The notes below the pieces were generated by a model that was not told the DNA's origin, did not search any database, and saw only the letters and a list, made by a program, of their open reading frames with translations. DNA of 7,465 nucleotides from Coprococcus sp. (GTDB taxonomy: Bacteria; Bacillota; Clostridia; Lachnospirales; Lachnospiraceae), in the NCBI GenBank assembly GCA_016297325.1, contig JAEDGW010000119.1, positions 1-7,465 of the forward strand, written 5' to 3'. Shown one piece after another: positions 1-7,270 of this stretch. The position numbers and the translations under genes are program-made. Each line of letters starts with the position of its first letter. Position 1 is the first letter of the stretch.

Positions 1-62
1 TGAACGTATACGGCGATCAGAACCAGAAGATATTCGAGAGTGGTGTTGAGTACTTTAAGTAA
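1..62 (+). CDS. C-terminal end of an unidentified gene (partial, 5' end outside window)
   Basis: Reading from base 3, an open frame of 19 codons ends in TAA at 60-62 and reads NVYGDQNQKIFESGVEYFK. The other two plus-strand frames are worse: one begins with a stop and the other stops at 46-48. The composition (charged, aromatic, no membrane segment) looks like the tail of a soluble protein or soluble domain. The strong hairpin with T-rich tail about 105 nt downstream fits as the end of this transcript. Nineteen residues are too few to name a family, and no function is assigned. It could be another cell-envelope gene given its neighbours, but nothing in the fragment shows this. Confidence 0.55.
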   Translation, partial: NVYGDQNQKIFESGVEYFK

Positions 63-166
63 GATATAGATAGCCGCAGAGCATATGCTTTGTGACATTA
101 TGACATAAGGTAGTAAAGCACGCTGATATGTGAGGACTATAAAGATATTGCTTTATGGCATTGAAT

Positions 167-215
167 ACGGGGACAGGTGAGAGTAGATTCCATACCTGTT
201 CCCGTTTTGTCTTTT
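167..215 (+). terminator. Rho-independent terminator-like hairpin upstream of the GT-C operon
   Basis: The left arm acggggacaggt (167-178) pairs with the right arm acctgttcccgt (194-205) over 12 positions, with one G-U pair (172/200) and a 15-nt loop. The right arm runs into a T-rich tail (205-215, ttttgtctttt). The opposite strand has no T tract, so it would terminate plus-strand transcription only. It lies between the upstream partial gene and the first membrane-protein gene, so it most likely ends the upstream transcript, unless it attenuates the operon. The ggggacaggt core also resembles palindromes dispersed in many genomes by REP-associated transposases; see the findings. The rest of the 63-260 gap shows only a weak AT-rich hairpin at 137-158 and no convincing promoter. 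Confidence 0.72.
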
Positions 216-245
216 ATTCATGCAAATAATAATGAGTTGATGGCC

Positions 246-254
246 GGAAGGAGA
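246..254 (+). promoter_or_regulatory. Shine-Dalgarno site that fixes the start of the first membrane-protein gene
   Basis: The sequence ggaaggaga contains a full AAGGAG core (248-253) ending 7 nt before ATG at 261. This is a near-ideal ribosome binding site. It argues against the longer in-frame reading from GTG at 177, which would begin inside the terminator-like hairpin and has no site of its own. Confidence 0.85.
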
Positions 255-260
255 TTCTGC

Positions 261-1925
261 ATGACAGGAAAAAAGAAAGATAAAGTAGAGAGCCTGGGAA
301 TTGTGCTGCTTGTGCTTCTGATAAGCGGTGCATGTATGATCCCGTGTTTTAAGACAGGTCTGCCATATGGAGATGATCAGCAGGTACATATGCTCAGAGT
401 GGAGAGTATCCTCAAGGCTCTAAAGTCAGGACAGGGCTATCCTGTGTATATATATCAGACCATGCTGGAAGGATACGGTTATGGTATGGGAATATTTTAT
501 CCGGATTTGTTTTTACTTCCTGCTGTTTTATTCAGATTATGTGGTGCTTCTCCTGAGATTGCAATGAAACTATACATATATGTGCTTATGGTGTGTACAG
601 GCTTTGCTGCATATTATGCGGGAAAGTGTATAGGACGAAGCCGTTATGCAGGCACCATAACGATGGTGCTTTATACAATGGGACATTATCATCTCGAGGA
701 CGTATATACCAGATTTGCACTGGGGGAAGTGGCAGCCATGATATTTGCTCCATTGGCATTTCTGGGACTTTACGATCTGACAGAGATGGGACACAGCAGA
801 AAGGGACTGCTTTGCATTTCATATGCATGCCTTATGCTGTCACATACGATAAGTTTTGTTCTGTGTGTGGTTATGGGAATTATATGGGTGTTTGCGGGAT
901 GGAAAAAATTTGCAGCTTGCAGAAGACTTATTGTGGCTGTGTGCATGGAAGTTCTTGCGTGTGCAGTACTTACATGTTATTACTGGCTTCCGGTACTTGA
1001 ACAATTTGTAGATGGAGAGTTCTATGTAAGCAATGAACCGGCATTTTATACGCACGAGGAGACACAGTCGCTGCTGGCGATAGTGAGTGGTAAATATTCA
1101 GTTGCATTTATTGAAATTGGAATATTGGCACTTATGCTATTTGTCAGTATATATAAAAAAGTATATAATAAAAAGGCTTTGATGTGTCTTGTGACAGCGG
1201 CGGTGCTTCTTGTATGCGAGACAAAGATTTTCCCATGGAAACTTATCGACAGAACACCATTTGTCAGTATACAGTTTCCGTGGAGACTGAATATGTTCAC
1301 AGAATTCTTTGCGGCACTAGGAATTGCACTTCAGTCATATGAATTGATGACATTGATTTCTGTCCGTAAAAGATATATGTATGCCTGCGTTGCAGGAAGC
1401 GTGCTCATAGGATTATTTAACATGAATATGGTGTGGAATATAGAGCTTGGCGGCTATGTGAACTATCCTGAAGGGTATGCTGATAATGCAGGAAGTACAG
1501 ACAGCATAGGGTTCTGGGAGTGGCTTCCTGCGGAAGGGGATCTTGCAACATCTGTTGGATCAGAAAATAGCGGGATGGTGAAGTGCGAAGATACTTACAT
1601 ACAGGGGCGCTATGGATCAGACGGAAGCTATGAGTTTGATGCGGGTGAAGCTGCCGGGGAATGCGTAGTTCCAAAGTATTATTATAAGGGATATGAAGCA
1701 ATAATGGCTGATGGACGGAAACTGACGGTAAGCAAATGTCTAAATAATGGATTGGCAGAAATATTAGTTCCACCGGAAGCTGGTAAAGTTATTGTAAAAT
1801 ATAAGGGGACAAAGATTCAGTATTGGTCATGGATAATAAGTATATCAGCGGTCATGCTTATGTTATTGATACTTGTAATGCAACATGCTGACGAAAAAGG
1901 AAAAATACAAAGCAATATGGAGTGA
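261..1925 (+). CDS. GT-C-type polytopic membrane protein, 6-pyruvoyl-tetrahydropterin synthase-related membrane family; putative glycosyltransferase
   Basis: The protein is 554 aa from ATG 261, with about 11-12 hydrophobic segments, a soluble external part at about 393-520 and a final membrane segment at about 523-541. Motifs, numbered from this start, are an acidic loop motif YGDDQQVH after the first membrane segment (residues 36-43), then GYGYGMGIFYPDLF (71-84), TRFALGE (150-156), LSH (193-195), YWLPVLEQ (241-248), FPWRLNMF (339-346) and WEWLP (419-423). This order is what I know of the bacterial membrane proteins labelled '6-pyruvoyl-tetrahydropterin synthase-related', which are GT-C-like. 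The name is historical and does not imply pterin synthesis. The acidic loop would be the expected catalytic site for a lipid-linked sugar donor, but that is inference. The C-terminal module (YYYKGYEAIMADG, 473-485) matches the end of the two YfhO proteins downstream. It is first of three co-directional genes, with 10 nt to the next start. The longer start at GTG 177 is rejected because it falls in the hairpin. Substrate is unknown. Confidence 0.8.
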   Translation: MTGKKKDKVESLGIVLLVLLISGACMIPCFKTGLPYGDDQQVHMLRVESILKALKSGQGYPVYIYQTMLEGYGYGMGIFYPDLFLLPAVLFRLCGASPEIAMKLYIYVLMVCTGFAAYYAGKCIGRSRYAGTITMVLYTMGHYHLEDVYTRFALGEVAAMIFAPLAFLGLYDLTEMGHSRKGLLCISYACLMLSHTISFVLCVVMGIIWVFAGWKKFAACRRLIVAVCMEVLACAVLTCYYWLPVLEQFVDGEFYVSNEPAFYTHEETQSLLAIVSGKYSVAFIEIGILALMLFVSIYKKVYNKKALMCLVTAAVLLVCETKIFPWKLIDRTPFVSIQFPWRLNMFTEFFAALGIALQSYELMTLISVRKRYMYACVAGSVLIGLFNMNMVWNIELGGYVNYPEGYADNAGSTDSIGFWEWLPAEGDLATSVGSENSGMVKCEDTYIQGRYGSDGSYEFDAGEAAGECVVPKYYYKGYEAIMADGRKLTVSKCLNNGLAEILVPPEAGKVIVKYKGTKIQYWSWIISISAVMLMLLILVMQHADEKGKIQSNME

Positions 1926-1929
1926 TGGA
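1919..1929 (+). promoter_or_regulatory. Weak or distant ribosome binding site at the gene 1/gene 2 junction
   Basis: GGAG (1919-1922) lies in the last codons of the first gene, 13 nt before ATG 1936, which is longer than usual. A poorer GGA (1927-1929) lies 6 nt before it. The in-frame ATG at 1885 has no purine-rich site upstream and would overlap the first gene by 41 nt. ATG 1936 is therefore preferred, and translation may be partly coupled to the first gene's stop at 1923-1925. Confidence 0.5.
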
Positions 1930-1935
1930 ATAATT

Positions 1936-4626
1936 ATGGAAAAAAAGAAAATCATGTCAAGAAAAATAGTTAAGTATGGAATGGCATTTTTGATTCCTAT
2001 TATATGTATAGTGATACATATGATAATGACAAGCTGCTATCCATTTGGAAAGAATACTATACTGATTGGAGATTCCAATACCCAGTATTATGCGTTTTTT
2101 GTTGAATTGTCAGACAGGATAAGACAGGGAAAATCAATTTTTTTCAGTTGGGATATGGGACTTGGCTATGACTTTTATACCAACTTCTTTTATTATCTGG
2201 CAAGTCCTGTCAATCTCATAGCGGTTCTGTTCGGTGGTTCACATATGGAGATGGGAATGATCGTCAGTATGTGTATTCAGGTTGGACTTTGCGGAGTTAC
2301 TATGACCTATTTCTTATCGCATACCAGCAGAAACAAAATGCAGCATGGATGGTTGAATGACATACTATGTGTTGTTATGGGAATGGCTTATTCTATGTGC
2401 GATTATATGCTTGCATATCAGTATAATCTCATATGGCTTATATGCCTTCTTTTCGTGCCTGTTATGATGCTTGGGGTTGAGAGGCTCGTTCAGGGCGGTG
2501 ATGTGAGACTTTATTTTGTGATGCTTTTTATGTCATTTGTATTCAATTTCTATTTTTCGTGGTTTGTGGCTATGATAGCTGTGATATGGTTTATCGATGT
2601 GAAAAAGGATAGTTGGAAAATGTTTTGGAAGCGTGGAGTGAAGTTTGCACTCACGTCTATAATTGCTGCATTAAGTGCATGTGTTGTCCTTGTGCCGTGT
2701 TTCCTTGCGATAGTTGGAAGAGAAGGTGCGAGTTCACTCACAGAAGATATACCATTTACAAAGTTTGGCAATTTTGCAAGTTTGTTCCAGAGCTTTTTCT
2801 GGGGATATGATATAGATATAGCTGGAATGACCCTGTATGCAAGAAATATGTATATGGGACTGTCCCTGCTTTTCCTTGTGGTTGTATATATGTTTAACAG
2901 AAATATACAACTTCGGGCAAGAGTTAAGAGGCTGGTGGAGATAGCGCTGCTTATTGTCTGTCTGAATCTGACAGGGGCACTCTATGTTCTTCATGGATTC
3001 ACATATCCACATCTGTATTCTTACAGATATGCATTTATTCTCGTCATATTGCTTATTGTTTCGGCTTTTGAGTGTGCTGTGAACTGGATGAAGCCGGGGG
3101 TTCGGGAGGTGATACTGACCGCTGTTGTATTTTCGGCTTTCTTTGGGGGCGTTTTTCTGGCAAACAATGAGGTGCAAAATGTAGTCTGCTATATGGTCAC
3201 GATTCTGCTTATTATATATTTGTTTATGGTATTTGTATTACAGGCCAGAAACAGCATAAAGATAAATTCTCTGATTGTGAATTTTATAGTAATACTTTTT
3301 GTGGAGCTGATATCCAATGCCGTATATGTGAATACGGATGCATATACTACGGGCAAGGAGCATCTAGGCGGGACTGACGGATGGAGAGCCATATATAATG
3401 AAAAGGACAACAGTGATCTTAATAGAAAGACATCCTGGATTTTGTCACAAAATAATACAGTCTATTCAGACACTAATATGTTCTCTTCAATCATAAATAC
3501 AAAAGTGACATGGCTTTTTGATGCGCTTGGAATGTTGTATCAGGAACACGGCGCGACATATGCATACAGAAATACTACACCGGTAACTGCGCTTATGTTC
3601 AATGTAAGAAATGTATTATCGGATGCAGATGCATATTATGGTGGATATACAAAGGAGCAAAGATATAATCTGAAAAACGATGTGTACGATATAGATGATG
3701 AGATTGCATGGTATACAACAGACTATGCTGTGGGAGCGGGCTTTTCTACAGATGGCAGTATAAAAGATTGGAATGTGTCAGGCGTAGTTCCGTTTGAGGT
3801 GCAGAATGAATTCGTGAAAGATGTGTCGGGAGTTGAAGGAGTGTTCACTCATGTTTCACCGGATGAACTGACTGATTTTGATGTGAAATATAGAGGAAGC
3901 GCTCCGGATAGACAGGTCTTGCCGGATGGAGTAACTTTGGAGAGAAAGACTGATAAAAATGCTTATACATATATGAATGTGTCGCTCGATGAAGATTACC
4001 ATGCCACACAGATTTATACGTTTACAGCTCCGAGGGATATGCATCTGTATGTGAGCCTTGAGGATGCAAATAAGCTGTGTAATATTGTAATTGTAGACGG
4101 AAATGTGATAGCGGATATAAATGAGTATGACGCTTATCCATCGCCAAAGGATGTACTTGATCTCGGTGAGCTGAAGAGTGGGCAGAAGGTCGAGATACAG
4201 GCAGTTAATCTGTCTACAGTCCTTAAAAAGGGAGTAACGTGTATAGATTTCTATGAATATCACGATGACAAGATGCAGGAATGCAAGGAATCAATTAAGG
4301 ATAGGACACTTTCACTTGACACAGTGACATCTACATATGTAAAGGGTACGGTGACAGCAAATGAGGATGGTATATTGTATACATCAATTCCTTATTACAG
4401 AGGCTTTACAGCGTATGTTGATGGAAAGAAGACTGATATAACAACACTGGCAAATGGCGCACTTGTGGGGCTGGAGCTGACTGCAGGAACACATACAATA
4501 GAATTCAGGTATGTAACATATGGATTCAAGCTTGGGCTTATATTATCTGCGGCAGGATGGCTCATAGCTGTCTTATACATGGTGAATCTTAGACGCAGCA
4601 GGAAAAAGAAGGTACAGGCTGCATAG
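1936..4626 (+). CDS. YfhO family membrane glycosyltransferase-like protein (paralogue A)
   Basis: The protein is 896 aa from ATG 1936, close to the usual 850-900 aa of YfhO proteins. After an N-terminal membrane segment (about 12-32) come the family hallmarks: YPFG (35-38), GDSNTQY (45-51, with D46 as the likely GT-C catalytic-base candidate), SWDMGLGYDF (71-80) and YYLASPVNL (86-94). About ten more membrane segments follow to about residue 464, including SYRYAFI (362-368). A large extracytoplasmic domain (about 465-860) contains TTPVTALMFNVRNVL (547-561) and the terminal module IPYYRGFTAYVDG (818-830), then an anchor helix (about 863-882) and a Lys/Arg-rich cytoplasmic tail. In Bacillus subtilis, YfhO transfers N-acetylglucosamine from undecaprenyl phosphate to lipoteichoic acid; donor and acceptor here are not known. 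It sits between the other two membrane genes, 10 nt after the first and 34 nt before the third, so co-transcription is likely. An alternative start at 1885 would add 17 residues and is disfavoured. Confidence 0.9.
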   Translation: MEKKKIMSRKIVKYGMAFLIPIICIVIHMIMTSCYPFGKNTILIGDSNTQYYAFFVELSDRIRQGKSIFFSWDMGLGYDFYTNFFYYLASPVNLIAVLFGGSHMEMGMIVSMCIQVGLCGVTMTYFLSHTSRNKMQHGWLNDILCVVMGMAYSMCDYMLAYQYNLIWLICLLFVPVMMLGVERLVQGGDVRLYFVMLFMSFVFNFYFSWFVAMIAVIWFIDVKKDSWKMFWKRGVKFALTSIIAALSACVVLVPCFLAIVGREGASSLTEDIPFTKFGNFASLFQSFFWGYDIDIAGMTLYARNMYMGLSLLFLVVVYMFNRNIQLRARVKRLVEIALLIVCLNLTGALYVLHGFTYPHLYSYRYAFILVILLIVSAFECAVNWMKPGVREVILTAVVFSAFFGGVFLANNEVQNVVCYMVTILLIIYLFMVFVLQARNSIKINSLIVNFIVILFVELISNAVYVNTDAYTTGKEHLGGTDGWRAIYNEKDNSDLNRKTSWILSQNNTVYSDTNMFSSIINTKVTWLFDALGMLYQEHGATYAYRNTTPVTALMFNVRNVLSDADAYYGGYTKEQRYNLKNDVYDIDDEIAWYTTDYAVGAGFSTDGSIKDWNVSGVVPFEVQNEFVKDVSGVEGVFTHVSPDELTDFDVKYRGSAPDRQVLPDGVTLERKTDKNAYTYMNVSLDEDYHATQIYTFTAPRDMHLYVSLEDANKLCNIVIVDGNVIADINEYDAYPSPKDVLDLGELKSGQKVEIQAVNLSTVLKKGVTCIDFYEYHDDKMQECKESIKDRTLSLDTVTSTYVKGTVTANEDGILYTSIPYYRGFTAYVDGKKTDITTLANGALVGLELTAGTHTIEFRYVTYGFKLGLILSAAGWLIAVLYMVNLRRSRKKKVQAA

Positions 4627-4649
4627 AACAGATAGCGCAATAAATTAAG

Positions 4650-4655
4650 TGGGGA
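4650..4655 (+). promoter_or_regulatory. G-rich Shine-Dalgarno site that decides the start of the third gene
   Basis: The run tgggga ends 5 nt before ATG 4661, and its GGGG (4651-4654) ends 6 nt before it. The in-frame GTG at 4649, four codons earlier, would overlap this purine run and has only AT-rich sequence upstream. ATG 4661 is therefore the better start. A second purine run (aaggagaa, 4674-4681) has no in-frame ATG, GTG or TTG at a suitable distance. Confidence 0.6.
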
Positions 4656-4660
4656 TTGAT

Positions 4661-7270
4661 ATGGGGATAAAGCAAGGAGAAGTAAACAAACATAAAAAGA
4701 GCAGGATACTGTATGCTGCTGTATTCTTAGTTACAGTTCTGGTATATACAGTAATTTTGCTCCTGCAGAAAGCATACCCGTTTGGAGATAAAAGTTTTCT
4801 GACGTATGATGCATATGTGCAGTATAAGAATATGTTTCATATGTTATTTGAATGGATTTCGGGAGGTAGCAAAGGAAGCTTTATCTGGTCGATGGGAATG
4901 GGAATCGATGCTGTGCAGGAGTCACTGTATTACTGTTTGAGTCCGTTCAATATCCTCGTTCTAATGATGGGAGAGAGCAGGCTGGAACTTTCTATGGTAT
5001 TGCTTATCATTATAAAATCCGCCTGCCTGCCGGTTACAGCGCTTTGTTTTTTCAGACATACCAATAAGAAAAATACAGAGAATGGGTACAGCCGGACAGT
5101 TGTAACGTTCATAGAACTGGCATGCAGTATGGCATATGGATTGTCCGGGTATGTCCTTGCATATGGGCATAATATCATGTGGCTTGACGGGCTTATTCTG
5201 CTTCCGATAGTAGCACTTGGCATAGAGCGTCTGTCAGATGGAAAAGGATGGGTGTTATACACGCTGTCTTTGACGGTATCAATCATATGCAATTTCTATT
5301 TTTCATTCTATATATGTGTATTTGCCGTGATATATTTCCTGCTGGAAAAACGTGAAAATGTCAGAGGTTTCCTGTGCAGAGGACTTTCGTTTGCCGGCTG
5401 CTCGGTGCTATCTGCTCTACTCGCAGGAGTGGTTCTGATCCCTGCCGGACTGGTGGTCATGAGAGCTGCGTCTTCGGTGACTGATATGGAACTTGAAGGA
5501 ACACAGATGTGGGGGCAGTTTGGAGCGTATATATCCTCGTTCTATCCACTGAAGGATTTGGAATGTGTATCTATGTTCAGCAATAACAGTTATTGTGGAA
5601 GTATTGTTGTATTTGCTGCCTGCCTTTTTCTTTTGTCTTATGTGAGTGACTGGAAGACGAGGGTGAAATACTGTATAGCCATGGCCGTGCTTGTGCTCGC
5701 CCTGAACTATCTCCCGCTTAATTATGTGTTCCATGGCATGACGATCACACATGGACTTGGAAACAGGTTTGCATTCATATTAACATTTATATTACTTGTT
5801 GTAACATATCGAATTCTCATGAATCTTGCTAAGCTGAGACTGAGGTATATTGCTGTAAGTACTGCGGCGGCAGGTGTAATATTTTTGGCAAGTCTTATTG
5901 ACAACAGAGATATGAGTACCCCGATTGGCTATGTTATATTTATGCTTATGCTGGCATTTGCAGTCATGCTGTGCGTGCTTTGCAGAAGAGAAAGCATAAA
6001 GCCGGGAGTGGCTGTGTGTATCATCTGTGGCTGTTGGATAGTTGAACTTATAGGAAATGCGTTATATGTAATGCCGGGCAAGACGGAGGACTGTCTCCTG
6101 GCAGATGCTGTAAGACTGGATCAGTGGGAATCTGTATATAATTCTCTGAATACAGAAAATGGCACCAGAAAGAGCGCTATGGTTAATGAAAATTATGCGC
6201 CATATTCACAGACAAACTGGTATTCATCCATGGCAAATGGAAATACGATCAGAGCATTTTCCAGTATGGGGCTTGCTCACTTTGACAATGTTGAATATAT
6301 ATATTCTGGCACAACACCGCTTACTTCCCTCATGTATAATGTCAGATATGTGCTGAGCCCGGAAAATGGAACTTATTCTGGATATAGTCTGATTGCTGAT
6401 AATGATGTTTATAATATATATGAGTCTGATATGCCGGAGATGATGGGCTTTGTGCTTGATGATGATATTGAAGGATGGAAGGCTGATAAATCACCCCTTG
6501 AAAACCAGAATGATTTTATAAAGCGTGGCTGTGGGCTCTTATCAGATGTATTTACAGAGATTGATATATCTGATTGGAGTACTTCTTATCTGAATCAAGA
6601 TACGCTTAAGGAATCTGTGGGATATTGTGTATACAGAACGTCAAATGCATTTGTGCCGATGACACGTTATGAGTTCGATGCGGCATCGGATATGGATATG
6701 TATGTCTACAGCAAGGACAGCCGTGATCATTATGTGGAGATGATCGTGGACGGAGAACTCAGGGTATCGAATGGGTCATATGTTACAGAACAGCTGTCAC
6801 ATGTCGGCCTTGTAAAGAAAGGTCAACATGTCAGGATAACTATAGGCGGTGCGACCAGCTCTAAAGCAGGAAGTGTTGGTGAGCGATTTGTAAAGGTATA
6901 CAATTACAATGCAGATGAATTTGAGAAAGCAGAAGAGAAGATACTCGATAGTCCGCTTGAGTGCACAGGATTTGGAAAGAATACTTTCTATGGGAATGTA
7001 CATGTGAAAAATCCTGGAATCCTTTATATTGCATATCCATTCAATGACGGATTTAAGATATACGTGGATGGAGAAAATGTTGAAAAAATCCGTTTTGGAA
7101 GCGGTAATATGGGTGTGAGAATCTCTTCGGGAAAGCATGAGATAAAAATTACATACAGAACACCGGGACTTGTGACCGGAGTTTGCGTGACTATAGCTGG
7201 GATATGCATTTTTATGGTATTGGTTGGTGTTCAGAGAAGAGTGTGTATTACACACCCACCCACTCCATAA
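4661..7270 (+). CDS. YfhO family membrane glycosyltransferase-like protein (paralogue B)
   Basis: The protein is 869 aa from ATG 4661 and has the same architecture as the gene before it: N-terminal helix (about 17-36), YPFGDKSFLTYDAYVQY (39-55, with D50 in the catalytic-base position), WSMGMGID (76-83), YYCLSPFNIL (90-99), about ten further membrane segments to about 470, and GNRFAFI (367-373). The external domain (about 471-832) contains TTPLTSLMYNVRYVLS (551-566), ENQNDFIK (614-621) and the terminal module YPFNDGFKIYVDG (792-804), followed by an anchor helix (about 834-856). The clear colinearity with paralogue A points to tandem duplication, but many positions differ, so it is an old or fast-diverging pair. 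It is inferred to transfer a sugar from a polyprenyl-phosphate carrier outside the membrane; donor and acceptor are unknown. Its last residues (CITHPPTP) are encoded by DNA that overlaps the end of the convergent LysR gene by 23 bp. No terminator follows its stop within the window. Confidence 0.9.
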   Translation: MGIKQGEVNKHKKSRILYAAVFLVTVLVYTVILLLQKAYPFGDKSFLTYDAYVQYKNMFHMLFEWISGGSKGSFIWSMGMGIDAVQESLYYCLSPFNILVLMMGESRLELSMVLLIIIKSACLPVTALCFFRHTNKKNTENGYSRTVVTFIELACSMAYGLSGYVLAYGHNIMWLDGLILLPIVALGIERLSDGKGWVLYTLSLTVSIICNFYFSFYICVFAVIYFLLEKRENVRGFLCRGLSFAGCSVLSALLAGVVLIPAGLVVMRAASSVTDMELEGTQMWGQFGAYISSFYPLKDLECVSMFSNNSYCGSIVVFAACLFLLSYVSDWKTRVKYCIAMAVLVLALNYLPLNYVFHGMTITHGLGNRFAFILTFILLVVTYRILMNLAKLRLRYIAVSTAAAGVIFLASLIDNRDMSTPIGYVIFMLMLAFAVMLCVLCRRESIKPGVAVCIICGCWIVELIGNALYVMPGKTEDCLLADAVRLDQWESVYNSLNTENGTRKSAMVNENYAPYSQTNWYSSMANGNTIRAFSSMGLAHFDNVEYIYSGTTPLTSLMYNVRYVLSPENGTYSGYSLIADNDVYNIYESDMPEMMGFVLDDDIEGWKADKSPLENQNDFIKRGCGLLSDVFTEIDISDWSTSYLNQDTLKESVGYCVYRTSNAFVPMTRYEFDAASDMDMYVYSKDSRDHYVEMIVDGELRVSNGSYVTEQLSHVGLVKKGQHVRITIGGATSSKAGSVGERFVKVYNYNADEFEKAEEKILDSPLECTGFGKNTFYGNVHVKNPGILYIAYPFNDGFKIYVDGENVEKIRFGSGNMGVRISSGKHEIKITYRTPGLVTGVCVTIAGICIFMVLVGVQRRVCITHPPTP
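7241..7255. repeat. 15-bp perfect palindrome across the LysR stop codon
   Basis: The sequence gtgtgta-t-tacacac has two perfect 7-base arms around one central base. It lies inside the 3' end of the third gene and covers the TAA of the convergent LysR gene (7248-7250 on the plus strand). It lacks a T tract on either side and has almost no loop, so it is a poor terminator. It may be chance or a protein-binding dyad. Confidence 0.45.

Noticed and set aside
113..143. Possible promoter around tataaa (138-143)
   Set aside because: No acceptable -35 hexamer lies 16-18 nt upstream, and it sits in a weak hairpin before a terminator.
177..260. GTG 177 as the start of the first membrane protein
   Set aside because: It lies within the hairpin arm and lacks a ribosome binding site; ATG 261 has an excellent one.
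593..1000. Plus-strand 135-codon frame inside the first gene
   Set aside because: It lies wholly within a convincing membrane protein in another frame, is Cys- and basic-rich, resembles no family and has no start context.
1417..1773. Minus-strand 118-codon frame opposite the first gene
   Set aside because: It is rich in His, Pro, Leu and Ser, typical of an antisense shadow, with no motif or ribosome binding site.
1885..1935. ATG 1885 as the start of YfhO paralogue A (overlapping the first gene)
   Set aside because: There is no purine-rich site before it, and it would add a 17-residue charged stretch read from the tail of the preceding gene. ATG 1936 leaves a normal short spacing.
2734..3177. 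Minus-strand 147-codon frame opposite YfhO paralogue A
   Set aside because: It is antisense to conserved membrane segments, with low-complexity polar composition and no family resemblance. Long antisense frames are expected against this codon usage.
4649..4660. GTG 4649 as the start of YfhO paralogue B
   Set aside because: It overlaps the G-rich site that serves ATG 4661 and has none of its own.
7242..7254. T-N11-A dyad tgtgtattacaca as a LysR-type operator
   Set aside because: It fits the loose T-N11-A rule but lies at the 3' ends of two genes with no promoter nearby. The rule is met often by chance.
6797..7255. Minus-strand 152-codon frame opposite the end of YfhO paralogue B
   Set aside because: It is antisense to the conserved C-terminal module, has unnatural composition, and its start would overlap the real LysR tail in a different frame.
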